Below, piece after piece: positions 25,115 to 32,995 of a DNA stretch of 64,000 bases (the first letter of the stretch is position 1; every line of letters begins with the position of its first letter). The position numbers and the translations under genes were made by a program. The notes beneath the pieces are model-generated. The model made no database searches. It was not told the DNA's origin and saw nothing but the letters and a program-made list of their open reading frames with translations. The DNA comes from Segatella albensis DSM 11370 = JCM 12258 (GTDB lineage: Bacteria; Bacteroidota; Bacteroidia; Bacteroidales; Bacteroidaceae): assembly GCF_000426565.1 (NCBI RefSeq), contig NZ_AUFP01000001.1, positions 124,001 through 188,000 on the forward strand. Direction: 5' to 3'.

Positions 25115-28100
25115 ATGGAGAATATCATTACAGCAGAAGAACTCTTCCATAGAGTGGAAGAGATACTTACGCGGGCTGACCTTGACGGTTCTGCACGCAA
25201 TAAGATGATGCACGACACGTTGGTGCTCTGTTGTCATGCGGGAATCAAAGATACGCAACAGAGTTATGGTAATCTATTCTCTCAAGTGGATTATCTGTGT
25301 AAGTTGCATCATATGAGCGCCGGTGACAAGATGGCAATACAGACGATGCGCCGACATAGCAATTCGGAAGTTCCTCTGCCATCAACGGAGATGAAATATG
25401 ATCTGCGCGCACTTTGTCTGCTGATTTCTGCGGTATTCTCCGTAGATATTCCTTCGAATGTCGTAAGCCTCATCCCTTCCGAAAATCGTCCCTACACGAG
25501 TCAATTGGATATCAACAATAGGTACATCCGTTGTATCGTACAGCAGTTTGACGAGAATTTCATCTTCGTCAGCATGGATACGGAGCATGCTGATATGGAT
25601 TTCAAGATACATCTGCGCAACGAAGAACTTGCCATCGACCATAGTTATCTCACCGACATCCTTTACAAGGGGATGCAACTGAATCTCCTTGATAATCATG
25701 TTGATAAGGCTTCAAATACGATAACGGCACGAATCATCGTGGTGGAACCGGATTATCTGATCGACATCAGCGCCATTGCGGCTTGTTTCTTGGAATGTGG
25801 ACATCATCCTCTTCTCTATATCGTCAACCAGATGAAACCTCGGGCAAACTCGCAGGCTACTTTACTCGGTAACTTTGCGGGAAGTGCTCTTGATGATATC
25901 ATCAACTGTCGAGAACAATACGATCCTCGTGACACTCTTAAAAGTAATTTCAAGGAGAAAGCGCTGGAGTTTTGTACCTGTACCGGTTTCGATTCTCAGA
26001 AGTTCAAGGAGGATGCTTACAAGCAATGCTATAATCTTGGACAGGTCGTTCGGGTTCTCTTCGGGAAGATGCCGGGACGCGAACATCTTTACGACAAAAG
26101 TAAGGCTATCCTCGAGCCTTCATTCATCTGTGAGGCTTTGGGCATTCAAGGACGAGTCGACTTGATGACAACAGATTATAAACTGCTGGTGGAACAGAAA
26201 TCGGGCAGGAATATCAATGTGGAGCGCCGACAGTCTGACCCACGTTACCGTAGTTTCCAACTTGAAAACCATTACGTGCAGTTGCTGCTTTATTACGGTG
26301 TGCTGCATTATAATTTCCATCTCGGTAAGGAGAAGGTGGACATTCGACTACTTTACTCTAAATATCCTCCACGCGATGGGTTGATGGTAGTAGCTTATTA
26401 TCAGAAACTCTTTCGAGAGGCGATAAAGTTCCGTAACCAACTGGTTACTGAAAATATCGGGATGGCTCGTGACGGATTCGAGACCAGACTCAACGAACTG
26501 TATCCGGACTTCTTGAATGTAAACAAGTGTGACAGTTATTTCTATAAAAGGTTTATCACTCCTCAATTCGCCGAGATCACCGACCCTATCCATCAACTAT
26601 CTCCACTCGAAGAAAGTTATTTCTGCAGGATGATGACTTTCGTCCTGCGCGAAGAACTCATCTCTAAGTTGGGCGCTCAGGAGGGAACAAGCAATTCGCA
26701 GAGTGACCTGTGGAACTTGCCGCTGGCAGAGAAGAAAGATACAGGAAGTATTTATACGGGACTGAAGATAGTAGAGAAATCGAAAAGCTCTGATTTCAAT
26801 GGCTTCGACACGCTTACGTTTTCTATTCCTGATCAAGGGGAAGACTTTCTGCCCAACTTCCGCATGGGTGACATGGTATATCTCTATGCTTATGCTGACC
26901 AAGCAACGCCTGATGTGCGAAGCGCAATCCTCTTCAAAGGTGTGCTACAGGAGATTCATACTGAACGAATCATCGTACATCTGAACAATGGACAACAGAA
27001 TCCGGATGTCATCACCGGTGATAACTTTGCGATAGAGCATGCTTCTTCGGATGCTTCCATTGGTGGAGCTATACGGGGTCTGCATCAACTGATATGTTCT
27101 GAACAGCACAAACGACAGTTGCTCTTAGGGCAACGTGAACCGAGAAAGGATGAGTCGCTCGTCCTCTCCGGAAGTTACGACGACATCCTTGATCCGATAC
27201 TTCTGCGGGCCAAACAAGCACAAGACTATTTCCTACTCATCGGGCCACCGGGAACGGGCAAGACCTCTCGCGCTCTCCAGTTTATGGTACGCGAGGCTTT
27301 ATCCACACCGAGACGTAATGTTCTGCTTATGTCGTACACGAACCGTGCCGTCGATGAAATCTGTGAGATGCTGTGTGATAACGAGATTCCTTTCCTTCGC
27401 ATCAGCAACGAGTATTCCTGTGATGAGCGTTTCAAACCATATCTGCTGGAAAAGGCCATAGAACATTCTCCTAAACTTGCTGACATCCGTAATATATTAA
27501 TAGGTACGCGCGTAATCGTAGGTACCACATCCTTCATGGCTGCCAAACCTTTCATCTTCAATCTTAAGCATTTTGATTTGGCAATCATCGATGAGAGCAG
27601 TCAGATTCTAGAACCCAACCTCATCGGTCTACTGACACTTGTCGACAAGTTTATCCTTGTTGGCGACTACAAGCAATTACCTGCCGTGGTACAACAGAGT
27701 GAGAACGAATCCAGAGTAGATGACAAACTGTTGCAAGATATCTGTCTCGACAACTGCCGCAACTCTCTTTTCGAACGTCTCATCCATTGGGAGGAGAAGA
27801 ACCGTCGCAATGAGTTCATCGGAATTCTACGTCGACAAGGACGAATGCATCCCGCCATCGCCGAATTTCCGAACAAGATGTTCTATTTCCGTGAAAACCT
27901 CGAACCAGTACCATGCCCACACCAGTTAGACCAGTCGATTGCTCATCGTATGGTCTTCATCCCGAGTGAATTCTGCAAGCAGCCCAACATATCAGACAAG
28001 ATCAATATCTCGGAAGCAAAGATCGTGGCCGGATGCCTACAGAAGATCTATCAAGAACATAAGGACGACTGGGATGCGACGAAGACCGTGGGCGTCATCG

Positions 28101-28447
28101 TGCCATACCGCAACCAAATTGCCATGATACGCAAGGAAATAGAAAAACTGGATATTGTCGATTTGCAGAAGATCAGCATCGACACCGTAGAGCGCTATCA
28201 AGGTAGTCAGCGCGATGTCATCATCTACAGTTTTACCATACAAAACTATTATCAACTGGAATTCCTCACAAGCAACTGTTTCCGTGAGGGAGAACGCATC
28301 ATCGACAGAAAGCTCAACGTTGCCATCACCCGAGCACGAAAACAGATGATTATGACAGGTAACGTACAGATACTATCCAGGAATCTGATATTCAGAGAGT
28401 TAATCAATTTCTGCAAAGAGAAAAAAGAATTTATTGAACAATTTTAA
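25115..28447 (+). CDS. Dna2-like nuclease-helicase fusion
   Basis: An 1110-residue protein that joins a PD-(D/E)XK nuclease region to an SF1B helicase. The nuclease part shows GRVDLM (about residue 347) followed by LLVEQKSG (about 359), the D...ExK pattern of Dna2/RecB-type nucleases. The helicase part has Walker A GPPGTGKTS (about 710), MSYTNRAVDEICEML, IIDESSQILEP (about 823), GDYKQLPAVV and a C-terminal NVAITRARKQMI. The probable role is DNA end or flap processing in repair or replication. Cysteines near 285-290 (EFCTCTGF) may be part of an Fe-S cluster, but I cannot assign the full set. Confidence 0.87.
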   Translation: MENIITAEELFHRVEEILTRADLDGSARNKMMHDTLVLCCHAGIKDTQQSYGNLFSQVDYLCKLHHMSAGDKMAIQTMRRHSNSEVPLPSTEMKYDLRALCLLISAVFSVDIPSNVVSLIPSENRPYTSQLDINNRYIRCIVQQFDENFIFVSMDTEHADMDFKIHLRNEELAIDHSYLTDILYKGMQLNLLDNHVDKASNTITARIIVVEPDYLIDISAIAACFLECGHHPLLYIVNQMKPRANSQATLLGNFAGSALDDIINCREQYDPRDTLKSNFKEKALEFCTCTGFDSQKFKEDAYKQCYNLGQVVRVLFGKMPGREHLYDKSKAILEPSFICEALGIQGRVDLMTTDYKLLVEQKSGRNINVERRQSDPRYRSFQLENHYVQLLLYYGVLHYNFHLGKEKVDIRLLYSKYPPRDGLMVVAYYQKLFREAIKFRNQLVTENIGMARDGFETRLNELYPDFLNVNKCDSYFYKRFITPQFAEITDPIHQLSPLEESYFCRMMTFVLREELISKLGAQEGTSNSQSDLWNLPLAEKKDTGSIYTGLKIVEKSKSSDFNGFDTLTFSIPDQGEDFLPNFRMGDMVYLYAYADQATPDVRSAILFKGVLQEIHTERIIVHLNNGQQNPDVITGDNFAIEHASSDASIGGAIRGLHQLICSEQHKRQLLLGQREPRKDESLVLSGSYDDILDPILLRAKQAQDYFLLIGPPGTGKTSRALQFMVREALSTPRRNVLLMSYTNRAVDEICEMLCDNEIPFLRISNEYSCDERFKPYLLEKAIEHSPKLADIRNILIGTRVIVGTTSFMAAKPFIFNLKHFDLAIIDESSQILEPNLIGLLTLVDKFILVGDYKQLPAVVQQSENESRVDDKLLQDICLDNCRNSLFERLIHWEEKNRRNEFIGILRRQGRMHPAIAEFPNKMFYFRENLEPVPCPHQLDQSIAHRMVFIPSEFCKQPNISDKINISEAKIVAGCLQKIYQEHKDDWDATKTVGVIVPYRNQIAMIRKEIEKLDIVDLQKISIDTVERYQGSQRDVIIYSFTIQNYYQLEFLTSNCFREGERIIDRKLNVAITRARKQMIMTGNVQILSRNLIFRELINFCKEKKEFIEQF

Positions 28448-28478
28448 TAAACTTATAGCACAATTTTAACATAAATGA

Positions 28479-28510
28479 TTTCCTTATATACCCAAACATT
28501 CCTACCTTTG
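28479..28510 (+). promoter_or_regulatory. promoter of the first small barrel gene
   Basis: TTTC (28479-28482), 20-base spacer, TACCTTTG (28503-28510) followed by CA. The leader is about 40 bases. Confidence 0.75.
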
Positions 28511-28557
28511 CATCGACTATAAGAATATAGATTGTATAACAACAAATTAAGAGTTTT

Positions 28558-29082
28558 ATGAAAAAGTTTTTAATGACTGTTATTGCAGCCGTATTGGTTG
28601 CAGTAAGTGCTGATGCACAGGTTTATGTAGGTGGTAGTTTAGGTATTGCAGGTAACGATTACAATGATAACACCACAACAAGTTACAAGTTTGTTCCAGA
28701 AGTTGGTTACAACTTCAATCGCGACTGGGCAGCAGGTGTTGCTTTCGGTTGGCAAGGCGAGACTGAGGGTAATGCAAAATCTGTAGAGGTAAACCCTTAC
28801 GTTCGTTACACATTCCTTCATTCTAAATATGTAAACGTATTCTGCGATGGCAGTTTCGGCTATACACACCAGTATGATGCAGGTCAGGATGCAGACCTCT
28901 TCGCAGTAGGTTTACGCCCAGGTGTTGCAGTCAACCTGACCAAGAGATTATCATTCGTTACTCATGCAGGATTCCTTGGCTGGAACCAGACCAAGAATAA
29001 CAACACCAATGTAAAGGTAAGCCACTACGGTCTCGACCTTGATGGCAACAACTTGACTTTCGGTTTGTATCTGAACTTCTAA
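28558..29082 (+). CDS. small outer-membrane beta-barrel protein (porin-family like)
   Basis: A 174-residue protein with a signal peptide (MKKFLMTVIAAVLVAVSADAQ, cleavage after about residue 20) and alternating aromatic/polar strands (VYVGGSLGIAG, YKFVPEVGYNFNRDWAAGVAFGW, LTFGLYLNF) that end in Phe, the outer-membrane insertion signal. It fits an eight-stranded barrel. Function is unknown. It has its own promoter and terminator and is followed by a second, related-size barrel gene. Confidence 0.88.
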   Translation: MKKFLMTVIAAVLVAVSADAQVYVGGSLGIAGNDYNDNTTTSYKFVPEVGYNFNRDWAAGVAFGWQGETEGNAKSVEVNPYVRYTFLHSKYVNVFCDGSFGYTHQYDAGQDADLFAVGLRPGVAVNLTKRLSFVTHAGFLGWNQTKNNNTNVKVSHYGLDLDGNNLTFGLYLNF

Positions 29083-29111
29083 TTTTTAGAAAAGGATTAT
29101 AAAGTCAATAG

Positions 29112-29148
29112 CAGCCAATCGGAGTATCATCCGATTGGCTGTTTTTTT
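29112..29148 (+). terminator. intrinsic terminator
   Basis: CAGCCAATCGGA and TCCGATTGGCTG form a 12-bp stem with a 6-base loop, followed by seven T. It ends the first barrel gene. Confidence 0.95.
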
Positions 29149-29233
29149 GTTCTCTTTTTTCTTCTTTTCCTTATAATAGGGATTTTCCCCTAACGAATAG
29201 GGAAAACACACCATATCGTAAAGGAAAAGCCAT

Positions 29234-29241
29234 TACCTTTG
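29234..29241 (+). promoter_or_regulatory. -7 box of the second small barrel gene
   Basis: TACCTTTG followed by CTG, about 55 bases before the ATG at 29296. Confidence 0.7.
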
Positions 29242-29295
29242 CTGCCAGAATACTTGAAAGGAAAAAACAAGAACAACAAATAAAAACAATTAGAT

Positions 29296-29862
29296 ATGAA
29301 AAAACTATTATTAATGGCAGTAGTACTGCTCTCATCAGTAGGTGCTTTCGCACAGCATACAGTAGGTAGCGTAACTTTCCAACCAAAAGTTGGTATGAAC
29401 CTCGCAGGTCTTACAAACCTTGACAAAGACGACCGCCGGCTCGGTCTTGCAGCAGGTGCAGAGTTCGAATACCAAGCTACTCCTGTATTCTCTTTGAGTG
29501 CCGGTGCCTTATATTCTATGCAAGGAACACAGGACGACAAAGATAACACCCTAAAAATGGATTATATCAACGTACCTGTCCTGGCTAATGTCTATGTAGC
29601 CCCAGGTCTTGCACTGAAAGCCGGTCTGCAACCAGGTTTCCTCGTAAACAGCAGCAGTTCTGATACTTTCAAATCAGTAGACCTGTCAATTCCTGTTGGT
29701 GTTTCTTATGAATACGAGAACTTCGTGTTGGATGCTCGTTACAACTTTGGTGTAACAAACGTGGTAAAAGACGACATCAACCGTTTCATCAACCGTTTCA
29801 TCAACAGTGATTGCAAGAACTCAGTATTCCAGCTTACCCTGGGTTATAAGTTCGATCTCTAA
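29296..29862 (+). CDS. small outer-membrane beta-barrel protein (porin-family like)
   Basis: A 188-residue protein with signal peptide MKKLLLMAVVLLSSVGAFAQ and barrel strands (VTFQPKVGMNLAGL, LAAGAEFEYQATPVFSLSAGALYS, VFQLTLGYKFDL). It resembles the outer-membrane beta-barrel (OmpX/porin-like) families common in Bacteroidetes. A perfect 12-base tandem duplication (29782-29793 and 29794-29805) repeats the residues RFIN near position 165. Function is unknown. A terminator follows. Confidence 0.87.
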   Translation: MKKLLLMAVVLLSSVGAFAQHTVGSVTFQPKVGMNLAGLTNLDKDDRRLGLAAGAEFEYQATPVFSLSAGALYSMQGTQDDKDNTLKMDYINVPVLANVYVAPGLALKAGLQPGFLVNSSSSDTFKSVDLSIPVGVSYEYENFVLDARYNFGVTNVVKDDINRFINRFINSDCKNSVFQLTLGYKFDL

Positions 29863-29892
29863 TATTAGATTTTAAGAAATACCTATATTGAC

Positions 29893-29926
29893 AAGGAAGA
29901 CTCCTATACGGAATCTTCCTTTTTTT
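29893..29926 (+). terminator. intrinsic terminator
   Basis: AAGGAAGACTCC (29893-29904) pairs with GGAATCTTCCTT (29910-29921), with one mismatch, followed by TTTTT. It ends the second barrel gene. Confidence 0.88.
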
Positions 29927-30003
29927 ATGATAAAGGTATAATACCGCTTTGTCATCAATGGGAAAAGATGATATGCTTTCAGCTACAACAGAGATAAGAA
30001 CAT

Positions 30004-30067
30004 AAAAAAAGGGGCTCCGCTGAGTCCCAACCTTTTGTTAACCTTAAATCTAATACTATGAAAAACA
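30004..30067 (-). ncRNA. candidate small RNA, about 64 bases
   Basis: A minus-strand unit with a perfect promoter (30073-30103) and, about 40 bases after the predicted start, a terminator hairpin. The hairpin is GGGACTC, loop AGCG, GAGCCCC, with one A-C mismatch, followed by seven T (positions 30004-30010). The body contains the tract CATAGTATTAGATTTAAGG. No start codon with a meaningful frame fits. It lies between the second barrel gene and the greA promoter, divergent from greA. Function and targets are unknown. Confidence 0.65.
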
Positions 30068-30072
30068 CGATG

Positions 30073-30103
30073 CAAAGGTATCTACATTTCTCTAAACGCC
30101 AAA
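30073..30103 (-). promoter_or_regulatory. promoter of the candidate small RNA
   Basis: Minus strand TTTG (30100-30103), 19-base spacer, TACCTTTG (30073-30080) followed by C. It is one of the best promoter matches in the window although no protein gene follows it. Confidence 0.85.
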
Positions 30104-30181
30104 TAATTACAAAAGAATTATATTTTACCCCAACAAATTCTTGATATAAATCAAAACAGAACCTTACTTTTTCTTAAAATA

Positions 30182-30213
30182 TTTGGAGGTATCAAAAAGA
30201 ATAGCTATCTTTG
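30182..30213 (+). promoter_or_regulatory. promoter of greA leader
   Basis: TTTG (30182-30185), 20-base spacer, TATCTTTG (30206-30213) followed by CA. Transcription should start near 30219, about 120 bases ahead of greA. Confidence 0.88.
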
Positions 30214-30251
30214 CAAATAGAGACATAGAAAACAGAAAGAAGAAAGGATAC

Positions 30252-30291
30252 AGAATTCTGACAGTAAAACGTCAGAATTCTCTATTTTTTT
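30252..30291 (+). terminator. intrinsic terminator inside the greA leader
   Basis: AGAATTCTGAC (30252-30262) and GTCAGAATTCT (30271-30281) form a perfect 11-bp stem with an 8-base loop, followed by CTATTTTTTT. It is 46 bases upstream of the greA start codon, so it would release a leader RNA of about 70 bases unless transcription reads through. Confidence 0.88.
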
Positions 30292-30337
30292 GTCCCTGTT
30301 AGAACATTTTAGTAGTAACAATTAAAAAGAAAATATT

Positions 30338-30805
30338 ATGGCTTATATGTCACAAGCAGGCTACGACAAACTCGTAGCAGAGCTACGTCAGCTCGAAACA
30401 GTTGAGCGCCCTAAGGCTTCGGCTGCTATTGCAGAGGCTGCCGATAAGGGAGATTTAAGTGAGAATTCTGAATATGATGCTGCAAAGGAAAATCAGGCTC
30501 ATCTCGAAGCTAAGATCAACGAACTGAAGCTAACCATCGCAGAAGCTAAGATCGTAGATATCTCTCGTCTGAGCGCTGATGCAGTACAGATTCTTTCAAA
30601 AGTTGAGATGACCAACCTTACATTGAACAAGAAGATGATCTACACAATCGTGAGCGAGCAGGAAGCCAACCTGAAGGAAGGAAAGATTTCCATCAAGACC
30701 CCTATCGCACAAGGATTGCTCAACAAGAAAGTTGGTGATATTGCGGAAATCAAGATTCCTCGTGGCACCATCCAGTTGCGCATCGACAAGATTACTCTCG
30801 AATAA
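30338..30805 (+). CDS. greA: transcription elongation factor GreA
   Basis: A 155-residue GreA, which rescues backtracked RNA polymerase by stimulating transcript cleavage. The N-terminal coiled coil (to about residue 75) carries the tip motif DKGDLSENSEYDAAKE with the acidic residues that enter the polymerase channel. The C-terminal FKBP-like domain starts near 80. The leader contains a promoter and a complete terminator, which suggests attenuation. The HIT gene follows 26 bases later in the same operon. Confidence 0.97.
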   Translation: MAYMSQAGYDKLVAELRQLETVERPKASAAIAEAADKGDLSENSEYDAAKENQAHLEAKINELKLTIAEAKIVDISRLSADAVQILSKVEMTNLTLNKKMIYTIVSEQEANLKEGKISIKTPIAQGLLNKKVGDIAEIKIPRGTIQLRIDKITLE

Positions 30806-30831
30806 TCAATTCATATAAAGACATTCTGATT

Positions 30832-31236
30832 ATGGCAACAATATTCAGTAAGATTGCAGCAGGCGAGATTCCTAGCTACAAATGTGCAGAAAGTGACAAG
30901 TTTTATGCTTTTCTCGACATTAGTCCCATCGCCAAAGGTCATACTTTGGTGATTCCTCGCAAGGAAGTAGATTATATCTTCGATATGGACGACCAGGATT
31001 TGGCCGAATTCGAAGTCTTCGCCAAGAAGGTGGCAAAAGCTATAAAAGCTGTTTTCCCTTGTAAGAAAGTAGCTCAGGTAGTTTTAGGCCTTGAGGTGCC
31101 TCATGCTCACATCCACCTTATCCCGATGAATTCAGAAGCCGACGTAAACTTCCGTAAGGAGCATCTGAAACTCGAAGATAGCGAGATGAAAACAATTGCT
31201 GATAACATCTATGCCGAATTCAAGAAGTTGGGATAA
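30832..31236 (+). CDS. HIT family nucleotide-binding protein (HinT-like)
   Basis: A 134-residue histidine triad protein that probably hydrolyses AMP-linked or similar phosphoramidates. The triad is in VPHAHIHLIPM (His-x-His-x-His), and the N-terminus TIFSKIAAGEIPSYK and LDISPIAKGHTLVIPR are typical. The loop before the triad reads VVLGLEVPHAH, where many relatives have N-G-x-x-A-G-Q, so the phosphate-binding loop is slightly divergent. It is co-transcribed with greA. Confidence 0.94.
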   Translation: MATIFSKIAAGEIPSYKCAESDKFYAFLDISPIAKGHTLVIPRKEVDYIFDMDDQDLAEFEVFAKKVAKAIKAVFPCKKVAQVVLGLEVPHAHIHLIPMNSEADVNFRKEHLKLEDSEMKTIADNIYAEFKKLG

Positions 31237-31262
31237 CCCCTGCTTCATCTATTAATAAATAT

Positions 31263-31300
31263 AAAGGCTGGTCTTGATAGTAATAAGACCAGCCTTTATT
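31263..31300. terminator. bidirectional intrinsic terminator
   Basis: AAAGGCTGGTCTT (31263-31275) and AAGACCAGCCTTT (31285-31297) form a 13-bp stem between the convergent HIT and manC genes. The T-tracts are partly within the stem. Confidence 0.88.
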
Positions 31301-31324
31301 ATATGATAAGGTATGGGAAAGCCA

Positions 31325-32416
31325 TCACACATATCCCTCACCTTTCTTGATGAGAACCTCATTCACATATTTTTTGACGAGTGCCGAAGAATCCTCCTTC
31401 TTGCATACCAAGAGCACGTTATCCTTCTCGGCCACGATATATCCATCCAATCCATTCAGCACAGCCAGTTTACCCGACGGCATCTTGATCACATTATTAT
31501 GGCAATCCTCGAGGAGCACATCAGAGTTGATGACCACATTATCGTCATCACTCTTCTGCATCGCCTCATAGATACCATGCCATGTACCCACATCAGCCCA
31601 TCCGAAAGTACACTTCTTCACATATACATTTTCCGATTTCTCGAGTACACCATAATCTATAGAAATATTCGGATACGAAGGGAAGTGCTCCTTCACATAT
31701 TCACTCTCCTCTTCTTCCGTGAAATCAGGGTTCACCTTGTCAAGATTACGCAACACCGATGGCAGGAACTTATACAGACATATACCAAGATAATGGACAT
31801 TAGAGAGGAAGATACCCGTATTCCAGAACCATTCACCGCTCTCCATGAAAGCCTTGGCAAACTCACGGTCAGGTTTTTCGATAAAGCTCTGCACCTTAAA
31901 GATATCATCAAAGTGAGAATAGTCACCCAACTGGATATATCCATATCCCGGTTCCGGACGAGTAGGCTTCACTCCCATCGTAAGCAAGCAATTGTTGTTG
32001 GCAACGAATTCCAAGCCCTCTTTCAAGTCACGTTCAAACTGTTCAGCATCCAAGATGACCTGATCCGAAGGAACGACGACCAAGTTAGCATACGGATTAC
32101 GATGAGCCACCCGATGAGCCACCCATGCCACACTAGGAGCAGTATTACGATGGATCGGTTCAGCCATCAGATTATTCTCAGCCAAATCAGGCAACTGTTG
32201 TCTTACCAAATCAGCATATTCAATATTCGTATTTACGAGAACATGATCAGGGTTCATGAATTTCGTCATGCGCTCATACGTCTGTTGCAATTGAGTTTTC
32301 CCAGTACCGAAAAAGTCAATAAACTGTTTAGGATAACTCTCACGACTACACGGCCAGAGCCTTCTACCCTTTCCACCAGCCAATATTACACAATAATCAT
32401 TATTCGATGTCATCAT
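31325..32416 (-). CDS. manC: mannose-1-phosphate guanylyltransferase
   Basis: A 363-residue nucleotidyltransferase that makes GDP-mannose from GTP and mannose-1-phosphate. The N-terminal VILAGGKGRRLWPCSRESYPKQF signature starts near residue 10. FIEKPD and GWADVGTWHGIYE are also present. The length matches the short ManC form without a fused isomerase domain. GDP-mannose would feed capsule, O-antigen or fucose pathways, but no such genes are in this window. A near-consensus TACCTTTA box is at 32444-32451. The start could also be the second Met of MMTSNN. Confidence 0.93.
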   Translation of the reverse strand: MMTSNNDYCVILAGGKGRRLWPCSRESYPKQFIDFFGTGKTQLQQTYERMTKFMNPDHVLVNTNIEYADLVRQQLPDLAENNLMAEPIHRNTAPSVAWVAHRVAHRNPYANLVVVPSDQVILDAEQFERDLKEGLEFVANNNCLLTMGVKPTRPEPGYGYIQLGDYSHFDDIFKVQSFIEKPDREFAKAFMESGEWFWNTGIFLSNVHYLGICLYKFLPSVLRNLDKVNPDFTEEEESEYVKEHFPSYPNISIDYGVLEKSENVYVKKCTFGWADVGTWHGIYEAMQKSDDDNVVINSDVLLEDCHNNVIKMPSGKLAVLNGLDGYIVAEKDNVLLVCKKEDSSALVKKYVNEVLIKKGEGYV

Positions 32417-32443
32417 AGTCTTAACGCATGTTTGATTTCGATG

Positions 32444-32451
32444 TAAAGGTA
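32444..32451 (-). promoter_or_regulatory. probable -7 box of manC
   Basis: Minus strand TACCTTTA, one base off the TAnnTTTG consensus, about 28 bases before the ATG. Confidence 0.5.
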
Positions 32452-32501
32452 CGAAAAAATAGCAATTATTAGCAAGAAAATTAAGAATTTTATGCTAAAA
32501 G

Positions 32502-32532
32502 TTTGTCAATTCGAAAAAAAGTACTACCTTTG
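32502..32532 (+). promoter_or_regulatory. promoter of tRNA-Leu(CAA)
   Basis: TTTG (32502-32505), 19-base spacer, TACCTTTG (32525-32532) followed by CA, about 25 bases before the tRNA. Confidence 0.85.
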
Positions 32533-32557
32533 CAGCGTCAATCACAAAAGACGCCAT

Positions 32558-32639
32558 GCCCAGATGGCGGAATTGGTAGACGCGCTGGTCTCAAACACCA
32601 GTGCCGCAAGGCATGCCGGTTCGATCCCGGCTCTGGGTA
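32558..32639 (+). tRNA. tRNA-Leu, anticodon CAA
   Basis: An 82-base class II tRNA with a long variable arm. The acceptor arm pairs GCCCAGA with TCTGGGT, with a G-U first pair. The anticodon arm reads CTGGT-CTCAAAC-ACCAG, giving anticodon CAA. The T-arm has GGTTCGATCCC. CCA is not encoded. It is flanked by a perfect promoter and a strong terminator. Confidence 0.96.
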
Positions 32640-32645
32640 CAAAAC

Positions 32646-32680
32646 AAAGTGCTGTAACTTTTAGTTACAGCACTTTTTCT
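32646..32680 (+). terminator. intrinsic terminator of tRNA-Leu
   Basis: AAAGTGCTGTAACT (32646-32659) and AGTTACAGCACTTT (32663-32676) form a 14-bp stem with a 3-base loop, followed by TTCTTT. Confidence 0.95.
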
Positions 32681-32960
32681 TTGGTTTATTATGTAAGATT
32701 CAATAATATAAAAAATAAGGATTCTTATGTTTACAGACTGGTAAGAATCAAAATTAGTTTTTTCTATAACACAACTATTCACAGAGGACTTTTCAACCGA
32801 TTTTATAAAAGAACCCTGAGTATGCTTAAACGTGAATTCAACTAGCAAATGCAAATTTACGATATTTTTTCATAAATGCATTATGATGGTGTCCGTGAAT
32901 CAACTAGCAACTGTTTTTTTTAATTTCTGTTTAAAACAGAATAAATTGAGAATCATTATA
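32681..32960. other. intergenic region with inverted and direct repeats, no gene seen
   Basis: No credible frame was found. It contains an inverted repeat GATTCTTA (32720-32727) with TAAGAATC (32742-32749), two near-identical 20-base direct repeats beginning CGTGAATTCAACTAGCAAATG-like at 32831 and 32894, and the palindrome CTGTTT-A-AAACAG (32927-32939) just where the -33 element of the next gene should be. Confidence 0.6.
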
Positions 32961-32968
32961 TATATTTG
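32961..32968 (+). promoter_or_regulatory. -7 box of the unknown lipoprotein gene
   Basis: TATATTTG followed by C, about 28 bases before the ATG at 32996. No TTTG at -33; instead the palindrome CTGTTT-A-AAACAG is there. Confidence 0.65.
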
Positions 32969-32995
32969 CGGTTATTACTACTAACTATTTTGGAT

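Noticed and set aside
31313..32446. Long plus-strand frame opposite manC
   Set aside because: It is the antisense shadow of a well-supported gene and has no recognisable domain.
32492..32845. 117-residue frame around the tRNA-Leu(CAA)
   Set aside because: It covers the tRNA, its promoter and its terminator, and has no family resemblance.
32681..32960. Invertible promoter as in Bacteroides capsule loci
   Set aside because: The 20-base repeats are direct, not inverted, and no recombinase gene is near.
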